From: CAYWEP01 sp964608945
GTDB lineage: Bacteria > Patescibacteriota > Microgenomatia > Levybacterales > UBA12049
NCBI GenBank assembly: GCA_964608945.1
Contig: CAZSQB010000015.1
Span: 1 to 18,062, forward strand
Direction of reading: 5' to 3'
DNA: 18,062 nt
This document shows positions 6,020 to 12,420 of the stretch, piece by piece (position 1 is the first letter of the stretch; each line of letters opens with the position of its first letter). The translations under genes and the position numbers were made by a program. The notes below the pieces were generated by a model. It was not told the origin of the DNA and did no database searches. It saw only the letters and a list, made by a program, of their open reading frames with translations.

Positions 6020-7852
6020 TTATCCTTCAACTGTTGCATAGATTCTCTTCTGATTTTTCCCCAGATTCTCTTGCTTTACTATCTTAACTGATTTTAGCTT
6101 TCCTGTAAAATCAACATGCGGTCCACCGCAGAATTCGATGGAATACGCGTCTTTATGCGACTTAGTCATATCACCGATAAAGTAGATTTTTGACTTGTCG
6201 CCATACGTATCCATGAAAAGGCCGATTGCTCCCATTTTGTGTGCTTTGTCTGTCGGGATGAGTTCAAAGTGGACTGGGAGATTCTCCTGTATCTTCTGAT
6301 TCACTATGCCCTCAATACAATAAATATCCTGATCGGTCAAACGTTTGTCATAATTGAAGTCAAAGCGTATCCTTTCGGTTGTAATATTTGATCCTGTTTG
6401 ATGAACGTGACTTCCTAAAACATCCCGAAGCGCTTGGTGGAGTAGATGCGTTGCCGTATGCCCCATGATTGTTCTCTCTGAATGATCTGCAAGTCCACCG
6501 CGGAACATGCCGGCTGAGGCAGTTCTTGAGAGCTCCTGATGCTTTCTGAGTTGTTCTTCAAACTTTTCTCGACTTACTGTTTTTCCACGTTCTTTTGCCA
6601 GTTCCTGAATTATTTCAAATGGGAAGCCATGAGATTGATAAACATTAAATGCAACATCGTCTAAATGGTTGATATTTCGTTCAACTTCTTTTAATCCTTT
6701 ATCAAGCGTCTTGGCAAACCTACTCATTTCATCATCTATAATTGGAAAAATGATATCTCGTGCCTTTGCGCGATTAATTGTTTCATCAATTCGCTCTTCT
6801 ATTGCCAGGACTCCCCGATCGGCAATCGTTTGAAATGAAACAGGCGTTAAACCGCCGCCTAGTTTGTGCATTTTTACTGCTGCGCGCCGGAGCAGCCTTC
6901 GTAAAACATACCCTTGTTCTTTGTTTGATGGCGTGACTCCAGCAAGCATGAGGAATATGGCTGCTTTTAAGTGGTCAGCGATGACACGCATAGGAATTTT
7001 ATTTGTATCATCCTTATAGTTTTTTTCTGTTGCTTTTTCTATCTCCTGAATAATGCCTGCATATAAATCAGAGGTAAAAACATCTGGATTGTCCTTTGTT
7101 ACAGCAGCTAATCGTTCCAATCCTCCACCAAAGTCGACATTTTTCTTTGGTAATTCTCTGAATGATCCGTCTTCTTGTTTTATGTACTGCATAAAAACAG
7201 AATTGCCGATTTCCATAAATCTGCCACATTCACAATTGGGATGACATTCTTCGCCGTACTTCTTATCATGTTTTACCGATGTAAACTCATAAAACACTTC
7301 GCTATCTGGCCCACCGGGTTCACCTGGCGGCATTTTTTCAGGGACTCCTGAGCGTGACCACCAGTTTCTCTCGACACCGTAATGGTGAATTCTTTCTTTT
7401 GGGTCAAGCCCGGCGTCTGTGAGAATTTTTGTCAAAATTTCTGCAGACTCTGTATCGCGTGGGGCGTCTTTTGATCCTTCAAACACCGTGACATATAGTT
7501 TTTCAGGGGATAGGCCCAGCTCCTTTGTTAGGAACTCCCAGAACCATGGTAGTTGTTCTTTTTTAAAATAGTCCCCAAGACTCCAATTCCCCATCATTCT
7601 AAAAAATGTTGTGTGTCGATTGTCCCCAATTTCCTCAATATCTTGCGCTCTAAAACAATTCTGAATATTTACTAATCGTGTCCCTTGGGGGTGGGGTTCT
7701 CCGAGTAAGTAGGGGAGGAGAGATTGCATACCCGATCCGGTGAAAAGGGTAGTCGGGTCGTTTATCGGCACAAGAGGGGCGTTGGCAATTCTCTTATGCC
7801 CGCGTTCTTCAAAAAAGGAAATATATTTCTTAACAATATCCGAGGCCGTCAT
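6020..7852 (-). CDS. alaS: Alanyl-tRNA synthetase, short form (catalytic, tRNA-binding and editing domains; no C-Ala)
   Basis: AlaRS charges tRNA-Ala and clears mischarged Ser/Gly. Numbered from the ATG at 7852, the protein has 610 residues. The class II catalytic core includes CFRAQDIEEIGDNRHTTFF (66-84, motif 2) and GGGLERLAAV (242-251, motif 3), with FMEIGNSVFMQY between them. A helical tRNA-recognition region follows (GYVLRRLLRRAAV, 314-326). The editing domain carries the zinc/catalytic ligands H465xxxH469 (HTATH) and C575xxxH579 (CGGPH). The protein stops about 30 residues after CGGPH, so the oligomerisation (DHHA1-like) and C-Ala domains of the roughly 875-residue bacterial enzyme are absent. 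An in-frame ATG at 7894 would add 14 residues, but the family N-terminus (ASDIVKKYISFFEERGH) begins at 7852. That start lies 9 nt after a perfect extended -10 box. Confidence 0.95.
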   Translation of the reverse strand: MTASDIVKKYISFFEERGHKRIANAPLVPINDPTTLFTGSGMQSLLPYLLGEPHPQGTRLVNIQNCFRAQDIEEIGDNRHTTFFRMMGNWSLGDYFKKEQLPWFWEFLTKELGLSPEKLYVTVFEGSKDAPRDTESAEILTKILTDAGLDPKERIHHYGVERNWWSRSGVPEKMPPGEPGGPDSEVFYEFTSVKHDKKYGEECHPNCECGRFMEIGNSVFMQYIKQEDGSFRELPKKNVDFGGGLERLAAVTKDNPDVFTSDLYAGIIQEIEKATEKNYKDDTNKIPMRVIADHLKAAIFLMLAGVTPSNKEQGYVLRRLLRRAAVKMHKLGGGLTPVSFQTIADRGVLAIEERIDETINRAKARDIIFPIIDDEMSRFAKTLDKGLKEVERNINHLDDVAFNVYQSHGFPFEIIQELAKERGKTVSREKFEEQLRKHQELSRTASAGMFRGGLADHSERTIMGHTATHLLHQALRDVLGSHVHQTGSNITTERIRFDFNYDKRLTDQDIYCIEGIVNQKIQENLPVHFELIPTDKAHKMGAIGLFMDTYGDKSKIYFIGDMTKSHKDAYSIEFCGGPHVDFTGKLKSVKIVKQENLGKNQKRIYATVEG

Positions 7853-7861
7853 GGCTGTACT

Positions 7862-7870
7862 ATTATAACA
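7862..7870 (-). promoter_or_regulatory. Extended -10 promoter element of alaS (near-leaderless)
   Basis: On the minus strand TGTTATAAT combines a perfect TATAAT (7862-7867) with the upstream TG. Nine bases (AGTACAGCC) separate it from the alaS ATG, and there is no Shine-Dalgarno site. A transcript starting at the usual 7-10 nt after the hexamer would have a leader of 0-2 nt. No -35 box was found at 16-18 bp. Confidence 0.65.
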
Positions 7871-7950
7871 TGCGTTTATGAACAGTTTCGCCATGATTTT
7901 CCTCGTGACAAATTCATTTATTCTTTATACGCTAAATATGGATTACATCT

Positions 7951-8088
7951 ATGGCACGAAAGAGCGCACATCATCACCGACTTGCATACCTTATCGTGCG
8001 TCTTGCTGTTGTTGCTATCATCACACTTGGGTTAATTATCGGCAAATCCTACCAAGGCGCCATGATCCTCAGCTCAGTTACCCCATAG
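7951..8088 (+). CDS. Possible small single-pass membrane peptide (45 aa), hypothetical
   Basis: In the 324-bp gap between alaS and the 198-residue gene, a plus-strand ATG at 7951 opens 45 codons ending in TAG at 8088. The product begins MARKSAHHHRLAYLIV, with a basic, His-rich head. A clean hydrophobic helix follows at about residues 11-30 (LAYLIVRLAVVAIITLGLII) and then a short polar tail. That is typical of a small membrane protein or of the N-terminal signal anchor of a decayed larger gene. No Shine-Dalgarno site is present and no good -10 box lies at the usual spacing. If real, it is the only plus-strand gene within the minus-strand half and is divergent from alaS. I see nothing else in 8089-8176. 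Confidence 0.35.
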   Translation: MARKSAHHHRLAYLIVRLAVVAIITLGLIIGKSYQGAMILSSVTP

Positions 8089-8176
8089 GCAGTGCTTCCT
8101 CAAGGGACATAGGGATGTACTGAACAGATTAGTGTAGCAATCAAAACTGAACTCCCTGATGTGTAGTAGCTAAGTT

Positions 8177-8773
8177 TTATGAGACTGTGGAAGGTTTAGG
8201 TGAAGATGCATTTGACATTGCAGAATCAAAGGCCGAATTGACTGTGCGTGCAATATTTTGTCTCGTTGTAACCCGTCTACTCATTTCTTTTGCAACAAGA
8301 CTGAAGGCACGTTGAACACCTCCTATAACTTGATCTTGCTTTTGTAAATCATCTCCTCTGAGTACAGAGGAAACTCCAAAATCACTTCCATGTACTATCA
8401 TACCAAAAATATCTGCTTTTTTTGTCCCTTCAGGGAAGATCAATTCATTACCTCGAGAAAAATTGTCAAAATACCTATTCCTTACATCATTGTCATGACG
8501 GGAAGGCGAGACAATGCAAGCGAGCCCATTATCAAGAATAACGACATTCGCTGCGTGATCTGCCTCTACAGGAAGTATATGTCCTACTTGTGTTGTATTA
8601 CCTTCACTTCCAACTACAATGGCTTTTCCGAGTTGCTCTTTGCGCAATGTATCTAATCTTTCCTGCAATCCTTCTAGAGGTTGTTCAGATCTCTCACTCC
8701 AGCTTAATCGAGCTTCTGATTTTAGTGCTACCCCAGTCTCTCCACCTCCAGATCCGCCTTCAATATCTCCCAT
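8177..8773 (-). CDS. Hypothetical protein, 198 aa, partner of the DUF433-like gene
   Basis: This is a complete frame with a Gly-rich N-terminus (MGDIEGGSGGGETG) and a short charged helix (about residues 33-49). The central region is probably beta-rich: KAIVVGSEGNTTQVGHILPV at 50-69, then NVVILDNGLACIVSP at 76-90 and IFGMIVHGSDFG at 122-133. A basic helical stretch (about 150-180) and a Ser-rich tail finish it. There is no signal peptide or transmembrane segment, so it is predicted to be cytoplasmic. It starts 12 bp after the DUF433-like gene on the same strand, so the two probably form one transcript. There is no Shine-Dalgarno site before the ATG. I do not recognise a family. It does not resemble the DUF5615 PIN-like toxins usually paired with DUF433, and its role is open. 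Confidence 0.7.
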   Translation of the reverse strand: MGDIEGGSGGGETGVALKSEARLSWSERSEQPLEGLQERLDTLRKEQLGKAIVVGSEGNTTQVGHILPVEADHAANVVILDNGLACIVSPSRHDNDVRNRYFDNFSRGNELIFPEGTKKADIFGMIVHGSDFGVSSVLRGDDLQKQDQVIGGVQRAFSLVAKEMSRRVTTRQNIARTVNSAFDSAMSNASSPKPSTVS

Positions 8774-8781
8774 AATTTAAC

Positions 8782-8800
8782 TAAACTATATTAAACTATA
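8782..8800. repeat. Two direct copies of TAAACTATA
   Basis: TAAACTATA occurs at 8782-8790 and again at 8792-8800, a 10-bp period. It overlaps the end of the DUF433-like gene and the 12-bp gap before the 198-residue gene. It could be a protein-binding site or chance in an AT-rich spacer. Confidence 0.35.
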
Positions 8801-8959
8801 AAAGTCAAGCTTTTCAATAGAAGTTCTTTTAAGCCACGGATAGGATGCTATAAAATCTGATAATGTATACCCTTCCTTAATGTAATCAATAAGGTACGCA
8901 ATTGGGATTTTACTCCCTGGCACAAAATACATTTTATTACTGATTTTTCTTCTCTTCAT
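8786..8959 (-). CDS. DUF433-like small protein (57 aa), putative antitoxin/DNA-binding
   Basis: An ATG at 8959 opens 57 codons ending in TAG at 8786. Residues 13-50 match the DUF433 pattern: VPGSKIPIAYLIDYIKEGYT, then LSDFIASYPWLKRTSIEKL. This corresponds to the family's G-(T/S)-RIPV, ildylxEG, dEil, dYP-xLt and I layout. DUF433 proteins are short helix-turn-helix-like domains often found as antitoxins beside DUF5615 PIN-like toxins. Here the downstream neighbour is an unrecognised 198-residue protein instead. The basic start (MKRRKISNK) is consistent with DNA contact. The ATG sits 9 nt after a -10 box with a -35 box 17 bp upstream. A perfect 7-bp inverted repeat covers the -10 box, the position expected for autoregulation. 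There is no Shine-Dalgarno site, so a leaderless message is likely. Confidence 0.75.
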   Translation of the reverse strand: MKRRKISNKMYFVPGSKIPIAYLIDYIKEGYTLSDFIASYPWLKRTSIEKLDFYSLI

Positions 8960-8960
8960 C

Positions 8961-8978
8961 ACAGTATGATGATACTGT
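8961..8978. promoter_or_regulatory. Palindromic operator over the -10 box of the DUF433-like gene
   Basis: ACAGTATGATGATACTGT has perfect 7-bp arms (ACAGTAT/ATACTGT) around GATG. It spans the -10 hexamer (8969-8974) and the predicted start of transcription of the DUF433-like gene, ending 2 bp before its ATG. Such a placement would block RNA polymerase when bound. The binding protein is unknown; the DUF433-like product is the simplest candidate. Confidence 0.6.
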
Positions 8979-8997
8979 ATTAGGTATTGACAGTCAA
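8969..8997 (-). promoter_or_regulatory. Promoter of the DUF433-like/198-aa operon
   Basis: On the minus strand TTGACT (8997-8992) is followed by a 17-bp spacer and TATCAT (8974-8969), each hexamer 5 of 6 to consensus. The -10 hexamer ends 9 nt before the ATG at 8959, predicting an mRNA with almost no leader. The -35 box overlaps by one base with the -35 box of the opposing rpoB promoter. Confidence 0.7.
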
Positions 8998-8999
8998 TA
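8985..8999. promoter_or_regulatory. 15-bp palindrome formed by two back-to-back -35 boxes
   Basis: TATTGACAGTCAATA is a perfect palindrome around one central base. Its two halves are the TTGACA -35 box of rpoB (plus strand) and the TTGACT -35 box of the DUF433-like operon (minus strand), sharing base 8992. Two polymerases could not occupy both promoters at once. The symmetry also makes it a possible dimer-binding site. Confidence 0.65.
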
Positions 9000-9015
9000 T
9001 TTCATATGCTATAAA
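8987..9015 (+). promoter_or_regulatory. rpoB-rpoC promoter
   Basis: TTGACA (8987-8992, perfect), a 17-bp spacer and TATAAA (9010-9015) form a near-consensus sigma-70-type promoter. The TG of an extended -10 lies upstream in ATGCTATAAA. Transcription would start near 9022, giving a leader of about 85 nt before rpoB. The 8774-9108 interval otherwise holds only the DUF433-like gene, the operators and this leader. Confidence 0.8.
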
Positions 9016-9042
9016 GAATGTACTCTAAATTTCAGTTTTGAG

Positions 9043-9081
9043 ATGCAAGGGGGAACCCCTGTATTTTTTGTTGTTGTATAG
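9043..9081 (+). promoter_or_regulatory. rpoB leader: GC hairpin plus T-run, with an overlapping 12-codon ORF
   Basis: Inside the rpoB leader, AGGGG-GAA-CCCCT (9048-9060) can form a 5-bp GC-rich stem. It is followed after three bases by a T6 run (9064-9069), the layout of an intrinsic terminator or attenuator, though the stem is short. The same stretch encodes a tiny ORF, MQGGTPVFFVVV (9043-9081), preceded by TTTTGAG. Attenuation of rpoB transcription is possible but is an inference. Confidence 0.35.
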
Positions 9082-9108
9082 AGTCATCTGCCTGAATTAC
9101 CATCTCTC

Positions 9109-12100
9109 ATGCGTAAGCTTACACAAATAAAAGAAAATCAAACAGTACGACACAATTGGGGAAGAGCATACGCGACATTGCCACAACTTGATTTACTGGC
9201 AGTACAAAAAGATTCCTACGTCCGCTTTCTTGATACAATGATCGGAGAAATACTCCAAGAGATTTCACCCATTGATGATTTTACTGGTAAGAATTGGAGT
9301 TTGACACTACAAGAATACCGCATCGGCAAACCAACCATTGATCCGAGTATGGCACTCATTAAAGGCCTTACCTTTGATGCTCCGTTAAATGTAAAAGTGA
9401 CGCTCCTTAATAAGAAGACAGACAAGAAGTACCAGACAGAGGTCTTCTTAGGAGATATCCCCCAAATGACAATACGGGGGACTTTTATTATTAACGGCAT
9501 AGAACGCGCAGTTGTTAATCAAATCGTCCGTTCACCGGGAGTTTTTTTCATCGCAACGATTGATCAGGCGACAGGCAAAACGCTTCATACAGCAGAAATA
9601 CGACCAGTGCATGGGTCATGGCTCGAGTTTTCAACCACTCGATACGGAACAATTACCGTAAAGATTGATAGACGACGCAAATTCCCTGTCACGACATTTC
9701 TTCGAGCAATTGGTATTTCATCAACAGAGTCGATAAAAGAGCGATTCAGTCAATTGCCAGGCGAGGAGCCAGTAAGCTTTATTGAGAATACATTGGGGAA
9801 AGACGAGGCAAATAGCGAAACAGAGGCAATTATTGAGATCTTCAAAAAGATGCACCCGGGAGAGCCGATCGTTTTGGATAAAGTAAAAGAAAACTTCTTA
9901 AATCTCTTTTTCAACAATAGACGGTATGACATAGGAGCAGTTGGTCGATATAAGACCAATAAAAAACTCCAAGCAGTGCCTGGGTACCAACCGAATGATG
10001 CTCGCGTTTTGACTGTTGATGATATTGTCGGGACGATATGTTATTTGATGCTTCTTCACCAAGGTATCGGAAGCGTTGACGATATTGATTCATTGGCCAA
10101 TCGAAGGATTCGAAGTGTCGGAGAGCTTGTTTCGACAAATGCGTTTCGCGTCGGAGCGTTGCGGCTTGAGCGCTCAGTCAAAGAGCGCATGAGTCTTATG
10201 CAGCCTGATGCGCCGATTACGGTAGCAAATCTTATTAACGCACGGCCAATTATGGCATCTATCAATGAGTTCTTCAGAACATCCCAGCTCTCAACAATCC
10301 TTGACCAGACAAATCCCCTCTCAGAAATAGACAATCTCAATCGCTTAACCGTTATGGGTGCAGGGGGTATTTCACGAGAACGGGCAGCCTTCTCAATCCG
10401 CGACATTAACAGTTCCCAGTATGGTCGCATCGATCCTATTCGGTCGCCTGAGGGGCCAAACATTGGGCTTGTTACCTATATGGCGCTTTATGCCAAAGTC
10501 AATAAATATGGCTTTTTGGAGGCGCCATACAGAAAAGTCATAAAAGAAGGCAGTGGAAAAAATGCAAAAATGTTTTTAACTGACGAGATCGAATACATGG
10601 ACGCAGATGACGAAGCAACTCATTATATCACGCACGCGAGTATTACGATTTCAGATGATGGTGAAATCCTTGATGAGCGCGTTCCTGCTCGCTATCAAGG
10701 AGACTTTATTGAGATAGATCGCGGACTCGTTGAATATATTGACGTTATACCTCGCCAGGTAGTCGGAACGAGCGCGTCGCTTATCCCATTTGTTGCGCAT
10801 GATGAGGCAAACCGTGCGCTTATGGGAACACACATGCAGTGTCAAGCTGTTCCATTGGTAAAGCCAGATAGTCCGGTTGTCGGTACTGGTATGGAGGCAA
10901 CAATCGCTGAAGTAATGGGTCGGGTAGTGAAGTCACCAATTGATGGCACTGTCACATTCGTTGATGGAAACCAAGTCGTTGTTGAAGGAAAAAACGATAA
11001 AGCAACCTTTGCCATCGATTCATTTCGTCGCACTTCACAGGCAACATCCTACACACAGCGAGCGCTCGTCGCAGAAGGGCAAAAAATCAAAAAAGGAGAC
11101 ATTCTTATCGATGGGCCCGCAGCTGATAAGGGTGAGCTAGCACTTGGGCAAAATCTTCTTATCGCCTACGCGTCGCTTGATGGACTAGGCTATGAAGACG
11201 CTATTGTTATTTCAGATAGATTGGTAAAAGAAGATGTCCTTTCAAGTATCCATATTGAAAAATATGAGGCGTCAGTCGTTGAGACAAAATTGGGTCCTGA
11301 GGAAACAACGCGCGATATCCCCAATGTCGCCGAGGAAGATTTGGCAAATCTTGACGATAAAGGCATTATTGCTGTAGGGTCTGAGGTAGGTCCTGGCGAT
11401 ATCTTAGTTGGTAAAATCGCGCCAAAAGGCGAGACAGAATTGACAGCAGAAGAGCGATTGCTTCGAGCAATCTTTGGGGAGCAAGCACGAGAAGTCCGCG
11501 ACACATCACTTCGCATGCCCCACGGTGAGCGAGGGACAGTCATTTCTGTCCAGATTCTTGATCGGAAAAAAGGCGATGAGCTTGAGCCAGGAACGCTCAG
11601 AAAGATCATCGTTGAAGTTGCGCAGTTTCGTCATGTCGTTGTCGGTGACAAACTCGCCGGTCGACACGGAAATAAGGGTATCATCTCAAAGATCTTGCCT
11701 GTTGCCGACATGCCCTACCTTGCCGACGGAACACCTGTTGATATTATCATTTCTCCTATCTCAGTTTTGGCACGTATGAATCTTGGGCAGCTTCTTGAAG
11801 CGCATCTTGGACTTGCCGGAAAGAAGTTGGGAATGAAAATAGCAGCACCAGTCTTTGAGAATATTTCAGAGGAGCGAATTGTTGAACTTCTCAAGCAAGC
11901 TGGGCTTCCTGTCGACGGAAAAGTGAAAGTGTATGATGGTAGGACAGGGAAGGCATACGAAAATCCAGTAGTCGTTGGTATTGAGTACATCATGAAGCTT
12001 ATCCATATGGTTGAGGATAAGACGCATGCTCGATCAACGGGTCCATACTCTCTTGTTACCCAGCAGCCACTCGGTGGAAAAGCGCAGATGGGAGGCCAGC

Positions 12101-12420
12101 GCTTGGGAGAAATGGAGGTCTGGGCACTTGAAGCGCATCGTGCGCGACACATCTTACAGGAAATGTTGACGATTAAGGCAGATGACGTCGTGGGACGTGC
12201 AAAGGCATTCGAGGCAATTGTTAAAGGAACAGACATCCCAACGCCAAAAGTACCTGAATCATTCAAAGTCTTGATTAAAGAATTGCAATCCTTAGGTCTT
12301 AATGTCGTTCCAGTTGGTGCTACGGTATACAAGGAGACTGAGGAAGTAAAAGAGCTTCAGGAAACATTTGAGGCAACAGGCGTCGTTGAGCAACCCAAAG
12401 GAGGAACAAGCGGAGTATGA
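9109..12420 (+). CDS. rpoB: DNA-directed RNA polymerase subunit beta
   Basis: This is the catalytic beta subunit of RNA polymerase, complete at 1103 residues. That is shorter than the 1342 of E. coli, since lineage-specific insertions are absent. The rifampicin region runs FFRTSQLSTILDQTNPLSEI (388-407) to RSPEGPNIGL. Further landmarks are MGTHMQCQAVPL, GYEDAIVIS with E696-D697, GDKLAGRHGNKG (846-857, conserved Lys848 and Lys856) and GGKAQMGGQRLGEMEVWALE near 989-1008. The rifampicin pocket differs from E. coli at several contact positions (see findings). The start MRKLTQIKENQTVRHNWG matches the usual N-terminus. There is no Shine-Dalgarno site, but the near-consensus promoter at 8987-9015 lies upstream. 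Its TGA overlaps the rpoC ATG (ATGA). Unlike many bacteria, no rplJ-rplL genes precede it; the divergent DUF433 operon does. Confidence 0.98.
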   Translation: MRKLTQIKENQTVRHNWGRAYATLPQLDLLAVQKDSYVRFLDTMIGEILQEISPIDDFTGKNWSLTLQEYRIGKPTIDPSMALIKGLTFDAPLNVKVTLLNKKTDKKYQTEVFLGDIPQMTIRGTFIINGIERAVVNQIVRSPGVFFIATIDQATGKTLHTAEIRPVHGSWLEFSTTRYGTITVKIDRRRKFPVTTFLRAIGISSTESIKERFSQLPGEEPVSFIENTLGKDEANSETEAIIEIFKKMHPGEPIVLDKVKENFLNLFFNNRRYDIGAVGRYKTNKKLQAVPGYQPNDARVLTVDDIVGTICYLMLLHQGIGSVDDIDSLANRRIRSVGELVSTNAFRVGALRLERSVKERMSLMQPDAPITVANLINARPIMASINEFFRTSQLSTILDQTNPLSEIDNLNRLTVMGAGGISRERAAFSIRDINSSQYGRIDPIRSPEGPNIGLVTYMALYAKVNKYGFLEAPYRKVIKEGSGKNAKMFLTDEIEYMDADDEATHYITHASITISDDGEILDERVPARYQGDFIEIDRGLVEYIDVIPRQVVGTSASLIPFVAHDEANRALMGTHMQCQAVPLVKPDSPVVGTGMEATIAEVMGRVVKSPIDGTVTFVDGNQVVVEGKNDKATFAIDSFRRTSQATSYTQRALVAEGQKIKKGDILIDGPAADKGELALGQNLLIAYASLDGLGYEDAIVISDRLVKEDVLSSIHIEKYEASVVETKLGPEETTRDIPNVAEEDLANLDDKGIIAVGSEVGPGDILVGKIAPKGETELTAEERLLRAIFGEQAREVRDTSLRMPHGERGTVISVQILDRKKGDELEPGTLRKIIVEVAQFRHVVVGDKLAGRHGNKGIISKILPVADMPYLADGTPVDIIISPISVLARMNLGQLLEAHLGLAGKKLGMKIAAPVFENISEERIVELLKQAGLPVDGKVKVYDGRTGKAYENPVVVGIEYIMKLIHMVEDKTHARSTGPYSLVTQQPLGGKAQMGGQRLGEMEVWALEAHRARHILQEMLTIKADDVVGRAKAFEAIVKGTDIPTPKVPESFKVLIKELQSLGLNVVPVGATVYKETEEVKELQETFEATGVVEQPKGGTSGV

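Noticed and set aside
7853..7894. Fourteen-residue N-terminal extension of AlaRS from an upstream ATG
   Set aside because: The family N-terminus begins at the ATG at 7852, and the extension overlaps the predicted -10 box of alaS.
7724..8123. Plus-strand frames of about 80-100 codons across the alaS 5' end
   Set aside because: They run antisense into the conserved start of alaS, and the products are Cys/His-rich without family features; only the frame at 7951-8088 looks protein-like.
8845..8856. Plus-strand ATGCTATAAAAT inside the DUF433-like gene, a possible extra promoter toward rpoB
   Set aside because: It matches the shared -10 pattern but has no -35 box, lies within coding sequence on the other strand, and the promoter at 8987-9015 is far better.
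11715..12332. Long minus-strand frame (205 codons) inside rpoB
   Set aside because: It is antisense to strongly conserved rpoB sequence and its product is Ser/Thr/Pro/Cys-rich without any domain.
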